The notes: a model not told the origin generated them from the letters alone. A stretch of 64,000 bases of DNA from Hawksworthiomyces lignivorus (GCA_002917075.1 NTMA01000106.1:62001-126000), one strand, 5' to 3'. Shown: positions 36,328 through 47,818, counted from the stretch's first letter. Made by a program: numbers and translations.

Positions 36328-39300
36328 ATGGTTCAGCCACGAAGACAACCCGGGGACAACATGAACGGAAGCGGAAAGCGAGATTCAACCAATATGTCGT
36401 CCCAGCGAAAGGACAATGCCGATAGTCGAGCCGGCTCAACTAGGACGCAGAATGGTACGTCGTGGTCCCCTGCTTTCTCTTCCCGTATTCCATCTCACGG
36501 GCAAACTTTTTTTTTTTTTAAAAATCGCTTTGGCGCGACTTTCTTCTAACATATCTCTTCTCACTTCTAAAGGTACGCGGTCTGGTTTTCGGACAGACAC
36601 AGCTATTTCTAACAACCGGCCGGGAGCTGAACGTACTCTGAGGCGCTGGGTGGCTGACTCCACCGGAGACTTGGATGGATCTCTGGAAAGCACATCAACT
36701 GGAGGAAAATGGGATCAATTTGCTGAAAATGAGCGTCTGTTTGGCTTGAAGACAGACTACAATGAGAACTTCTACACGACGGCCATCGACCGGAGCCACC
36801 CACAGTACAGCGACCGTCTGGCTGCTGCCGAGAAGGCAGCTCGGGAGATCGAAAGGTCTGCACCCACCACCGCCCACGTTGCAGAAGAGCGTGTAATGGA
36901 TTTTGTTGGCGGTAATGACCAGGGCGGTGACGAAGAAGACAAATACAGCGGCGTCCGCCGGCAGCAACAGCAAGATTTTCCCCCACTGTCTTCTAGCCGC
37001 GACAATAAGTATACACCACCTGCTCGGCGAGCACCTACAGGACAATCCACCGTCACAGGTGCCCCTGTCGACCCAGCAATTATTTCTTCACAGATCAAAG
37101 GAGGTCCCGGTCAGGGCAGCAGGAAGCAGACAACGCCAAAGCCTGAGGAAGCAAAGGCTACTACTACCAATGCCAACGCAAACGCAAATGCTAGCACCAG
37201 CCGGTCTTCTCCCACAGTCGCCACACCACAGGCTAAAACACCGGAGCCGAAAGCTGATACCAAGGCTTCAGATGCGAAAGAGGCTGAGCCAGCCAAGCCG
37301 ACGGCAAATGAAAAAAGCAGCAGCAAACCTACAACCCCTGCCGCTGCCTCTTCTTCCCTTCGGGCTGCGGCATCAACGGCACGTGCATCTCTGTCTCCCA
37401 GTGCTGGTTCCAAGGCATTACCATCTACCGCTTCCCTTTCAGCAGTTAACAGCCCTGCGCCGCCAAGTGCGACAGAGAACGTGGAGAACGCGCTGTTGAA
37501 AGACTTCAAGGATTTTGCTTCTCAGCAGCGCCTACATGCCGAGAAGACACGGCAGAACAAGATGAAAGCCGATGCGCATTCAAAGTTGCAGGAGTTGAAG
37601 AAGTTTGCCACTAATTTTAAACTCTCTACTCCTGTACCGAACGACCTCATCTCAATCATTGCCAAGGACCCTGCAAAGCAAAAACAGATCCAAGAAAAGG
37701 CGCTTCAAAATGCTGAAGAACTCGCTAAATCTAAGGCTGATACAACGAAGGCCAAGACCACAGCACCTTCGTCAGGGGCCGCCAAGGTCCCTACCCCAAC
37801 TTCTGCCGACGGAACAACCCCCACCCCTTCCACCACAGCATCATCGGGCACACCCGTACAGGGACCGTCAGCCGGAACAGCCAGCGGTGGCGCCGCCGAC
37901 AATAGTAAACCCGCTCCAAACAATGCTCGGATTCAAGGACCCGTACATGGCTCCCACAGCGCCTCCCCTTCAAATATGCCAAACCGCCATCCCAACGCAC
38001 GTGGCTCATACATGCAACCCGGCTACCGCCCACAATCACAGCAGTATCGCGGCGATCGATCTGGCCCACAGCATATGCAGCAGGGACACAATACTGGCAA
38101 TCTCGCGGAACGCATCCGGAATTCCGACCAGAACCGTTATGCCAAGCCACAGCCTCCTCATGGACAGTCACACTTTATTCCCTCAGGTGATATGCGGCCT
38201 CCCCCGACCGGTCCAGCAAATTCGGTTGATCCAAACTACTCTCGCCGCATCAGCGCCCTTCCGCCTGGGGCGCATATGGCACAGAAGCTGAATCCGACCA
38301 CTCACGAATTCCGGCCCAGTCCCTTTGCTGCGTCATTCAACCCTACGGGACCCAGTGCTGGTTCCAGCCCGCGGTCAGCCATCAACCACATGTCCGAGCA
38401 GACAAACACAATTGCGTCAACTGCTCCCACAGTAGTGACCGCTCCATCTCCGCGTATCGCGAGTGGTATTCTCATTCGTCGCAAGACGGCGGGCGTGAAT
38501 CCCGAGAAGTGCAACATCCTCGTACACCTAAAGACCATTAAGCCACCTCAGAGCAGGAACTGGGATGACAATGATGGTCTGCGGCCATCATATGACACGT
38601 CTATTCTTTGGCGACAGCTTCTTGACGATGAGAAGCCAGATTCGACGATGCGCCTGACTTATAAGGAGTATTTTGAACGCTTGGCCTTCGGGGCAGCTTC
38701 CGCAGCAACACCCCTTCAGGGTCATGTCTTGCCTCACGGCATGCCCCAAATGGCACACCAGCACCAGCTTCCAATGCATTTGCAGCAGCACGGTGGGCAT
38801 ATGGGCTCACGGCCATCTCCTCATGTGCCGCATCTCCCTATGCATGCGGGAGGCGGCGGTCCTCATGGTCATGTGCCACACGTGTCCTTTAATGGAAGTG
38901 ACGATCATCGCATGATGCCTTCAAACTCTGCGCAGTCCTACGCATCGCCTCGCCTCACCCAAGTACCCATGTACCCTCAGCAGGTGGGCTCGACGCCGCA
39001 GATGGCGTACAACCAGCCGGTGATGCAGCCTTTCATGCCAAACACTCCCCAGATGAATCAGTATAGATCATTCTCAAACAATTCGCAGCCTTACATGACA
39101 CCCCAGGCTGGTCCGATGATGCCAATGATGCCGCCGCAGCATTTTGTCACTGTCCCGGGAGGTATGATGGCCGCTCAACAACAGATGCCTGTCTATCCTG
39201 GCGCACCACAGTTTATGGGACCCCCAGGCGCTACCGGAGCTGGTGCAGGAGGAGTACCGCCTCCCCAGCAGATGGGTGGGTCCAATGGATATCCCAGCCC

Positions 39301-39738
39301 TAATCGGCCAGTTGCCGCGCCGATGATGGTCCAACAAGGATCCCAACAGGGACAACCAATGTATGGAATGAGCCCCAGTATGCAGTACCAGCAGCCAACC
39401 TTTGGCCCACAACATCCGGGACAAGGTGGTAAGCTTTTTGTTTTCTTGATGAATTCGGAAGAGTAGAGCCCTATGCTAACGAGATAGTAAAAGTTCCCAT
39501 GCGAGGAGGCTTTAACAACCCTGGTGCGCAGCAATTTGGCACCAGCCCCCAGAACATTCATCAGTACGGACCGCCACATAGAAACGGTAGCGGCAATTAT
39601 GGTGGCAAGAATTACCAGAACCACGGCCACAACTCCCACCAGGGCATGCCACCACACCAGGGCGGACATACCGTGCCGCCGGCAACAGGCCACCAAGTCC
39701 GTTCCGTTGGTGGTGATGGCGTAGAAGAAGCCAAATGA
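36328..39738 (+). CDS. PBP1: PBP1/ataxin-2-like protein (LsmAD, PAM2)
   Basis: Ataxin-2/Pbp1 proteins bind poly(A)-binding protein and act in mRNA stability, translation and stress granules. Exons 36328-36454, 36573-39428 and 39488-39738 encode 1,077 residues. A polar N-terminus of about 45 residues (KRDSTNMSSQRKDN) runs straight into the LsmAD region: SGFRTDTAIS, WDQFAENERLFG (Trp about 89), TTAIDRSHPQYSDR, AREIE. Long Thr/Ala/Pro/Lys-rich disorder follows. A PAM2-like motif LNPTTHEFRP is at about residue 615, and a conserved block at about 690-750 contains ILVHLKTIKPP. The C-terminus is Gln/Met/Pro/His-rich. The Sm-like domain that normally precedes LsmAD is not seen in the gene model or in any upstream frame. 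The start is the first ATG of the frame; a spliced upstream exon cannot be excluded. Confidence 0.88.
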
Positions 39739-41219
39739 GTGCTATTTATGGCCTTTTCTCAATTCTTGCGCCATTGCCAACTAAGTGCCCTTCTGTTCCT
39801 CGAAGCGATAGCGGCCACTTAGGCGTCATAGCATCTCTTCCACATTTATATATTTTCGCGACTCTGGCATCTCAGCATTTGAACAGCATTGCGTCTTGAT
39901 AGCTCGGGTTCATTAGAGGGAAGCCGAAACCTTCGGCGAGACAGATGCCAATGCCGCCTTATTGTCTGGCGTTGAGTGTGCCAGCTTTGTTTATATCGCT
40001 GGGAACTTTGTCGGCACATTTTGTCGAGAAAGAAATTAAACCAGCGAGGAATACTTACAGAACTTGGCTCTTCCCGTATCACTTTAATTCCGTTTCTTGC
40101 TGGCAGTTCAATTGAGCATCCCAACATATTTTTTCAACGCGGATTGCCACTTACTACCAAGTTGACCATTGAGTCAATACTTGTAGGAAGTTGAATCTCA
40201 TTTTAGCTGCCTAGCGGATGTTACAAAGCTCGACATGTCATTACGTGCACTGCCGAAGCTTATGTATATATTATACCTTTTATTTGCTTACTTGGAGAAT
40301 TGAGAGCTACTCAATTCAGAGATGGAGAAAGTCAGATCAACTGAAGGTGGTGTCTGCTCGAAAAGAGGACAAGGGGGAGTTTTAGTGGAGAAGGAAGAGA
40401 TAGGTACACTGGAGATTATCTCTGGATGTTATCCTTATTATTTATAGCAGCACAAGCGGTGCGGCCTATCGAGAATTGCGGGATGGTTGTGGGAGGGATT
40501 CTCGACATAGCGTATAAAGGTTCACAGAATTGTGATAGTGATTTGGTTGGTCCGTCTACTAAACGCAGTCATTGTTGTCTCAACCATGACTACGGTCAAA
40601 CAATGTAGCATGTATTACAGATTAGCCTAGGAGATGGCGAGGTGGACAGTAAGGCAACCAAATTGGACAAGAGGGAGAAGGCAGAGAAGGGAAATATGAG
40701 GGTGAGAGAAATGGAAGCAGGCGAATTGAGAGGGATGGCAAGGCTCATGAAGGTCTAGGTGTCCCCCTATCTTGAGCTTAGTCTTCAATCTCCAATGACA
40801 AACAATGAAAATCAGTAAGATGAAATTATGACTCTTTTCAGTTGGCGCCTAACAAGTGAATGTCTATGAGAGGACTTCAGCTATGGCAAGAATTAGAGAG
40901 GGGATGGCGAGTAAGGTGGTCGCTCTCTAGATATGATTTTATTTAGTGCTGAATCGATGCTATAAAGAGCGTTCAACATGAATTTGCATTATGAATAAAG
41001 CCCAAGCACGTCGTGATTAATGGAACTTGCTGTCTTGCCTCTCCCAGAAATTATGCTTTTCTATTTCGGTAAGGCGTCGGATGATTATTAACCCTATCTA
41101 TCAGACCTCTTGTTCTAGTAGGTATGACCTTCCCCCTATGAAGGCGACTACCGCCCATTTTCTTCCCCGTTCCCCGGCCACCATCTCTCCCACGCGTCCT
41201 CCGTCACTCCTTAGTCTAT
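39739..41219. other. convergent intergenic region
   Basis: Holds the 3' ends of PBP1 (+) and the small secreted protein gene (-). AT-rich, with only short stop-interrupted frames. No repeat or RNA gene was recognised. Confidence 0.5.
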
Positions 41220-41809
41220 TTACAGCTCGCAGGAGTCGATGGTGCTGGTGACAGTCACGGTCGGCACCGGGGCGGTAGACACGGAGCCAGTGACACCCCA
41301 GCAGCTGCAGGCAGAGGCATAGGCAGCCGGCGAGGAGCACTGGGTGGCGTATGCGGGGGGAACGCTGGGCACAAAGGTCACGGCGTTGGAGACCGTGATG
41401 GGGGTCTGGGCAACCAGGGTGGTGGAGGACGAGACCCAGGTGGTCGTGGTGCTGCATGCGGATGTTAGCTGACAGAGTACCAAAGAAGAAAGAGAAGGAG
41501 AGGCAAGGAAGGCGGGATATAAAAAGTGCAAAAGGCATGGGAACGGTGAATGAGAGGCGAAAAGAGGTGCCATTGGGGTCCGGGAAAGGCGGGAAACGAG
41601 ACGAGGGTCACATACACCGGCGAGGGGGTCACGACGGTCAGCAGGAAGCTGGTGCAGTCAGCCTTGCGCAGGGTAGAGGCGGGAAGGCCGTCGCGGGTAC
41701 CGGTGATCGCGCGGTTGCAGTTGTTGCCGGAGCAAGCACGCTTCTCAAAGACGTTGGGGACGCCGGCAAGGGCCACGGAGGCCAGGGAGAGCAGGGCGAA
41801 GACCTTCAT
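41220..41809 (-). CDS. small secreted Thr/Ser-rich cysteine-containing protein
   Basis: Exon 1 is 41618-41809 and exon 2 is 41220-41468. The 149-nt intron has a GTGTAT donor and TGTCAG acceptor and preserves phase 0, giving 146 residues. The signal peptide MKVFALLSLASVALA is followed by a short propeptide ending in Lys-Arg at 23-24, a likely Kex2 site. The mature part starts ACSGNNCNRAITGTRDGLPA and contains several Cys plus a Thr/Ser/Val-rich second half (STTTTWVSSSTTL, CSCWGV, DSCEL). Proteins with this ACSGNNCNRA start are familiar to me as conserved small secreted proteins of filamentous ascomycetes without assigned function. A cell-surface or effector-like role is possible but not shown. 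No GPI signal is visible. Confidence 0.8.
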
Positions 41810-43319
41810 CGTGAACGAAGTTTTTGCGAGAGAGGCAAAAAATGAATTGAGGCAGGTTTCGTTGGTAGTGGGCTTGAGAAGAAGTGGTACCGTTGGAGCG
41901 GATGCTGGGTGTCGAAGATCGACGGGCAGAGCGGAAGGAGGGTGTTATATATATATATATAGCAGAATGGAAGGATGGGACGGACCAGAGCAACCACAGA
42001 GCGGACCCGGGGGGAGGAGACGCTTGCATGGCCGGACCATCTGGATTTGGATCTATATGAGACGCATGCCCAAAAAGCGCAGGCGGGTTTCTGCGAGAGC
42101 ACCACGCACGGGGCGAGGGCCAAGATACCGACTCATGTAGGTTGGCAAGGAAGACCTGCCCAAACTGGAGAGCAGCCAGGGGTTGTAAACAAATTGAGAT
42201 TCCCTGCTGGCACCCTCCGTAAGAAACAAGTGCATCTATTTCCAACCTATTACAGCAGGCGAGACAGCAACGAGGAGAATAAGCGCAGTGGAGGCACGGC
42301 GCTGCCTCCAACCTCTTCGTCCATGCCAAGGCAGCGCTAGCCAAACCATGCAGAAACCGCAATAGGAAGCACGGCGAGGACTCTAGGCGAGCTGTAGTCG
42401 CAACCATGGGGCATTGGGTCTCTTTTTTTTTTTCTTTTTTATTTGCTTTTAAATAAAAAAGAAAGTATTTTTGTGTGCCTGTCTGACTGGGGTAGAGGTG
42501 TCTTGCAGTACTACTTCGTATACCCTCATCTTAACTCTCACAACTTTGGTTACATGCATCCGGGAAGCAAATTAAGAGCTCCGACAATTGGAAAAAGCAA
42601 AGACGTACACGACAATCACCGACAGAACAGACGCAAAGAAACCATCAGAGGCCAAGGGAAGCGGTCCTTTCTTTGACTCTCTTTTTACCAAAGCATATTT
42701 CGTCAGATATTGGACGTGAGACTCGTAACCCAGTTTCCGGATTTGGCCATGAGAATCCGGATAGTAGCTCTACACGACAGGCATAGGTCGCAAAACGGCA
42801 ACCAGTCCATGCAGAATAGATTAATAGTCATCAGCTAGGGTCTGTTGGACTGTTGGCTGTACGCCGCAAACCAAGCCATGTGGTGTTAGTCGATCGCAGG
42901 TGGATGCTGTTCTGAGAAGACGCCGGGACCAGCACGTTTATCGCTTCTCTACACTTATACATAACTGCTAGCTTAGCGATTTATCTGTGCGCCGTCTTCA
43001 TTGCAAAGCAAACGGCATCGTCCAAGATCGGAAAAAGCGGATAAGCTTCGTAGCTAAAATGCGCCACTCCGTTCCACTAGCTTGGCCTCCACGCTTCGAG
43101 ACTGTAATACACACACGGACCTTTCCCCTATCTCTGTGAATCGGTAAACCGTTGGATTTTTTTCTCAGATCTTCCAGCCAACTCTGAATATGCTGTGAGA
43201 GAGAATTCTATCCTGCAAATTCCATTCTGAGCAGCAATGAAAAACTTGGTCTTCTTTCTAGCGGCTGGAGAACGCCATCAATTGAAATGTGCTGCTTGTG
43301 GGAAAGGTTTGGCCAGCAG
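41810..43319. other. upstream region of the small secreted protein gene
   Basis: Promoter side of the minus-strand gene, then AT-rich sequence with a T-rich patch near 42420. No confident gene. Short frames from 43059 onward might be 5' parts of the doubtful locus at 43320-43803. Confidence 0.4.
41946..41961 (-). promoter_or_regulatory. (TA)8 tract, possible TATA element
   Basis: Sixteen bases of alternating T and A about 140 bases upstream of the ATG of the small secreted protein gene, a suitable distance for a TATA-like promoter element with a short leader. Confidence 0.4.
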
Positions 43320-43803
43320 TCGACGCATCGAAGTACCCGGCAGCTGCCAAGACTTACCATCCGCTAAATGGCGCTCCATTCTCAGGACGGTCACCGACGA
43401 GGTGGGAAAATGGAGACTCGACAGAAAAGAACGGCACGTCTTACAAAATCCGATACACGTGGGTGGCGCCCAGTAGAACTTTTGTTTCTTCTTTTTTTTC
43501 AGCCGCCATCACGCCTGGCTTGCTGCAAGTCAGAGCCAACTCAGGTTCCCGGACCCATTCTCCACCAAACCTTTCCAGAAGGCTGACCGTGAGGTCGAAA
43601 AGAGGCAATTCGATCACAGATGGGAGGAAGAAGTCCGAGCCTTTAAACGAAAGAGACTCGGGCGGGGGTACTCATGGTTAACATATAATAATGCGGACAA
43701 CGCGATTCGTTGGAAGTACCCGCTTCAGAACCCACGTGGGATCCTCTGCGTGCTGGACGACGACGACAACGACGACAACGAAAGTCAGCATGGAGAGAAT
43801 TAG
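43320..43803 (+). other. possible spliced coding relic
   Basis: Two open stretches can be joined by a 44-nt GTGGGT...TTTCAG intron (43459-43502). The first reads KYPAAAKTYHPLNGAPFSG; the second has 99 open codons with charged, protein-like content (FQKADREVEKRQFDHRWEEE, GYSWLTYNNADNAIRWKYP) and ends in an Asp-rich tail at TAG 43801-43803. No start codon is convincing and an overlapping frame from ATG 43237 is also open. No family was recognised. It may be a gene fragment. Confidence 0.25.
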
Positions 43804-44923
43804 TATAGCTATTGCTTGACTGGAGAGCTTTTTGGTTTGTCGAGCCCCTAGGACGGAACGAATAGAAGAAAACGAACTAGCCCGCGGCTGTTGTTCGTAT
43901 TTGTTTTGATGCTTGTTTCATTGGCGGTGGTCTTCCCTCTGGCAGACGTGGAGCCCAGGAACCAAGAAAAGAAGCTTATATCTCACCGAGCCAGTTCTTT
44001 CGTTTGTTTCTCTCTAAAACTCCTCCACTGCTTTCATTTCTATGTGTTTTACTTCTGTTCTACACATTGTATCACAGCCTTCAAGGTAGAGGCTCTCCTG
44101 ATAAATTAAAGTTTCTGCTTTTTCTTCTTCAGCCCCCGACACCATGCAGCGGCAGTGTCTTAGAACTAGAGTTGAGTGTCTCACCCGCAAGATGTCCGTC
44201 GGTTCCGCTGCTGATCTTCTCTGGCAACAGGAAGTCTCCTTGCTGGAAGGCACCAACTGAAGTAATAAAGTCAGACAACCTAATATCGTATGTCTTTCTT
44301 TCTCGATTACAGCACTGTCTCATGTTGTCTTATATTCTTACATTGTGGCTTTTGTCTCGTGATCAAAAGTACCTGGGTCAAACCATTATTATTTCTTCTC
44401 TGCGGCTGAGAGACCAGCCTGCTATTAAATTTGCCATTGTTTCGCCTGCTTCCGACCTGCGTTTTCTTCTACGAGTCCGCCCCGCGATGCGAAAGAGCAT
44501 CATTGCCCTTTCAGGAATGTGAGGCTACGTCACAGAGGATGAGCAATCTTGAACCTGTTTTTTTTTTTTTTTTTTTTTTTCCTAATTGCCTCTTTCCACA
44601 ACCATAAATCGTAGAAATGGATGAATGGCTGTAGACTTCGTTGCAAGTTCTTGGAACAATGAGATATTAGACAGCTGCAGCGTTGGCTTCTATTACTTTT
44701 ACTATTTGAGAATAACGTAGACAGCAAAATCTGTCCAGCTGAATCAAATACGTTTGTGAAAACGATTCTTGGTTTCCTTTCTATGCTTTGTTCTCCAAAT
44801 CTATCAACTAAATCCTAACAGGCACGTTGGATACCACCGCCATGACAAGTAGTCCTTTGACGGGACAGGGCTAATCATCCACAGCACAACCAAGCCAGGC
44901 CCGATACGCACGCCGACGAGAGG
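43804..44923. other. intergenic
   Basis: The 172-residue frame at 44004-44522 has no recognisable domain and was not accepted. Ends shortly before a doubtful small gene. Confidence 0.45.
44558..44580 (+). repeat. T23 homopolymer
   Basis: Twenty-three consecutive T in non-coding sequence. Confidence 0.9.
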
Positions 44924-45271
44924 ATGACGAACAATAACACGAAAACCCAGACTGGGACGCCCCAGCTTCGCCAGCACTGCCCTGGCATCTATGGCGGTGA
45001 CAACAATAGCAGTAGCGGCGGCGGCGGTGACAGCAGCAGCAGCAGCAGCAGCTGTAACAACCGCCAACGATACGATGCCATCATTGCTGCAAACAGCGGC
45101 GCCTTTGGTCCCGACCAGGCCACTCTTGACCTCCTCGGCACAGAGCCCAACGTCACGGGCGCTGATCGACAGCCGCCAAAAACAGATATCGGAACGGGGT
45201 CTGCGGCAGGAGACGGACCAAGCAAAGAGATGATTGCCAGATCGGGTGCCGGCATGCCCGGCGGCGAGTGA
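44924..45271 (+). CDS. hypothetical small hydrophilic protein
   Basis: A 115-residue single-exon frame starting at an ATG in the context GAGGATGA. It has a Gly/Ser repeat (AGC microsatellite) at residues 30-44, then a compositionally normal, hydrophilic half (RYDAIIAANSGAFGPDQATL, TEPNVTGADRQPPKT) ending MPGGE. GC content is higher than in the surrounding AT-rich DNA, which favours coding. No domain, signal peptide or membrane segment. It may be part of a larger spliced gene: a good acceptor (CTAACAG) lies at about 44820. Confidence 0.35.
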   Translation: MTNNNTKTQTGTPQLRQHCPGIYGGDNNSSSGGGGDSSSSSSSCNNRQRYDAIIAANSGAFGPDQATLDLLGTEPNVTGADRQPPKTDIGTGSAAGDGPSKEMIARSGAGMPGGE

Positions 45272-45871
45272 ATACGGCTGGGCACGCGCGCCACGGACTC
45301 AGTCGTGCAGCAGCAGCGGCAGAAACATCAAGAAGAGTGACAGCGGTCAGCTGCGGAGGCCAGTAACAACTTCCCCAAGCCAGGCCCGTACCCGCGCACC
45401 CAGCCCCAAGCAGGCGTAGCCGCTGCGGGTGGTTGGCGTTTGCCCAGAGAGTTCGGCAAGATTAAACACAGGATGCACTGAACCTACCGAGGCATGCTGC
45501 ATGTTGCTCCTTCATCTCATTTGCTATAGTTGTATAAGATATGTCAAACTAAAGGAGACCTAGACTGTAAAATATTCGTGTGTCATCGTCCTCGCATTTG
45601 ACACCTCAAGAAGTTGATTGAAGGAAGGGACCCGAGCGGGATCGTACAAAAACGCAACGCCATGAGTCGAAAATTCAAATAAAACCCCAAAGAAAGGCAA
45701 TATAAGCATCTTTCTCTTCCCTAATAACAAACGAACAATAGCGCCTTTCTTGATGCAAGTAGTCCTTTTTGGTCTCTCCCGGGTGACCAGCCAGAAAATT
45801 AAACCCGTTAAACAATATAGAGAAGATGGAAATTCCATTGCAGCCTCCCAGAAACATTAGGAAACGATTCA
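45272..45871. other. intergenic
   Basis: Short tail of the hypothetical gene and the 3' flank of the minus-strand membrane-protein gene. The 14-mer CCAAGCCAGGCCCG occurs at about 44891 and again at about 45375. Nothing else was seen. Confidence 0.4.
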
Positions 45872-47818
45872 TCATACACGTCGCGGCTCAATCGGAGAGC
45901 TGATGTCAATATCCACATCAGCGCCGGCACGGGTTTGACCGGCAGCTACGTTTGTTGGACCGTAGTGGCCATGCATATGCTCGGCGGCCTCCGAGACGAC
46001 ATCGAGCCTCGTCTGCTGCTGCTGCTGCGGCTGTCCCTGGATGGAACTGACGGAGCTGCCGCTGCGCTCCCGGCTGTGGGCGGGCGCGAAGCCGGCCGAG
46101 CTGTTGCTGCCCTCGCTCCAATTCCTCGAATGGTCTGCACCTTGCTGCTGGTGCGCGCCAGGAACGAAGTTGCTTGCGCCGCTGACAGCGCTGATGTTGC
46201 TATAGGGCCTTGCTCTTGCCGGAGCCTGTCCCTGTTCTTGCTGCAGGCCGCCGCCCATATCTGCAGAACTCAGCGGCACGGACTCTTCCTGCGCAATGGT
46301 GGGCAGCTCTGGGATGAACCCGCCGTCGACCCCGAGCTCGGCCGGCAGGAGAGGCGAGCCCACGCCGGCGCTCTCGCTTCCCGAGCGCTCGGTGGCGTCG
46401 CTGATGACGCGCGGCCGCCCGTACTGCAGCCACGTCGCCTGCTGCACCACGCCTTGGGAGTCTATGCTGGTGCGGGGGTCTGTGCTCATGGAGTGGCGCC
46501 CCGGCACGTTCGAGACGCGCATCGGCAGGTCAAAGTAGCCGGCGAGGGGCGCACCTGCGCCTGCGCCGGGCGAAGAGTAGTTGGAGCCGCCTGGCGCAAA
46601 TCCGTGCGGGTCCGGCGACGAGGTGTCTGCCGTGCCGTTGTTCGTGTTCTGCGCGCGCGCCGGTCCCGAGCTGGACGGCGTCGGCCCCACCGACTGGGCT
46701 ATTGGGCTCTGCAGCAGCTCGTCGTAGTCCATCTGGTCGATCTGCGAAGCCGTCGGGCGATTCAGATCCCGCACCGTCTTTGGATAGCGAGAGCCGCTCC
46801 CCGAGCCGCCGCCGCCGCCGCCGTCGGGCTGGCGGCTGCTGCTCTTTCCGCTGCCGCTGGGGCCGCCGCCGCCGCTCGATGCTTTGCGCCGCTCCGCCTT
46901 TTTGAGCGCCCTTCTTGTCTTTCGGAGACTTCGGATAATGAAAAATGCAGCTGCCAGCACGATAAGGAGAAGAGCAATCAGGCCGCCGATCAGTCCGCCG
47001 ATCTGGGCCGTGGTCAGTCCGGAAGAAGAAGATGACGAGCCGGAGGTCGCGACAACTTCTGCCACTTTGGTCTGCGTGCTCGGCAGAAATTTTGGCAGAT
47101 ACACGTGCGTGTCCGATGGCAGGCCGCTTGGCGCTGTGGGTGTCTCGACTGTAGTGGATGTGATGGTAGTAACGACGGCCTTGCCGGCCGCGTTGGTTGA
47201 GGTGGTGTATGTCGCCGTGAAGACAAACGTCGACGGCGTGGTGGCATAGCAGGCATTGAGCGCGCAGCCCATGGACGACTGGCAGCATCCATAATTGTAC
47301 GAAGCCGGACAGAGATAATAGCCAGTAGGACACTCCTGGGTCTGGGACACGCCGGGCGGCGCCGTGCAGTCGTTCACGCCGCAGATGTAACCTACATGAA
47401 TTAGTTTTTTTCCGCGCTGGGAATGAGTCTGTTCTCGCTCGGCCGACCTACCATATGGGCAGCAGCCGCCTGCAGCTTCTATTCCGCAGTTGACATACCC
47501 CTGTCGTCCGCAGGCGGATGCCGTCGTGGCTGGATTCGTCTGGACGCATGAGTCGGTCTCACAAGCATAGTTGGTGGGACAGCAGCCGCCGCTGAGCGAA
47601 GAGGGACAAAGCGAGTAGTTTGTTGGACATGTCGAGCTGGCAGCCCGCCTGAAAAGCTGGAGCTGCGTGGTCACGAGAACCTTTTCGATCCGGTACACCA
47701 TCGCGTCGTCTGCTTTGAGTTTTGGTATGATAGACGCATCAAGAGCCGCGTCTGTGCTGCCGAAGGCGAGTGAGAGCAGGCCGAACCATGCCGGCCCGCC
47801 GTATTGGGTCCGCCGCAT
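45872..47818 (-). CDS. single-pass membrane protein with three Cys-rich modules
   Basis: Exon 1 is 47452-47818 and exon 2 is 45872-47391. The 60-nt intron contains no in-frame stop, so the frame also reads through; splicing restores CCPYG-YICGVNDC, and the protein is 628 residues. Layout: signal-type N-terminus (about 1-25); three modules of six Cys with spacing C-X6/7-C-X7-CC-X5-C-X4-C at about 64-91, 103-131 and 143-170; a Thr/Ser-rich stalk; one transmembrane helix at about 253-275 (GGLIGGLIALLLIVLAAAFF); a basic stop-transfer (RSLRKTRRALKKAERRK); and about 345 residues of Ser/Gly/Pro/Gln-rich cytoplasmic tail. This resembles a cell-wall-facing sensor or adhesin with a signalling tail, by architecture only. 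The Cys modules faintly recall small chitin-binding folds. Confidence 0.85.
   Translation of the reverse strand: MRRTQYGGPAWFGLLSLAFGSTDAALDASIIPKLKADDAMVYRIEKVLVTTQLQLFRRAASSTCPTNYSLCPSSLSGGCCPTNYACETDSCVQTNPATTASACGRQGYVNCGIEAAGGCCPYGRSAEREQTHSQRGKKLIHVGYICGVNDCTAPPGVSQTQECPTGYYLCPASYNYGCCQSSMGCALNACYATTPSTFVFTATYTTSTNAAGKAVVTTITSTTVETPTAPSGLPSDTHVYLPKFLPSTQTKVAEVVATSGSSSSSSGLTTAQIGGLIGGLIALLLIVLAAAFFIIRSLRKTRRALKKAERRKASSGGGGPSGSGKSSSRQPDGGGGGGSGSGSRYPKTVRDLNRPTASQIDQMDYDELLQSPIAQSVGPTPSSSGPARAQNTNNGTADTSSPDPHGFAPGGSNYSSPGAGAGAPLAGYFDLPMRVSNVPGRHSMSTDPRTSIDSQGVVQQATWLQYGRPRVISDATERSGSESAGVGSPLLPAELGVDGGFIPELPTIAQEESVPLSSADMGGGLQQEQGQAPARARPYSNISAVSGASNFVPGAHQQQGADHSRNWSEGSNSSAGFAPAHSRERSGSSVSSIQGQPQQQQQTRLDVVSEAAEHMHGHYGPTNVAAGQTRAGADVDIDISSPIEPRRV

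Noticed and set aside
45935..47035. 366-residue + frame
   Set aside because: Antisense shadow of the Cys-rich membrane-protein gene.
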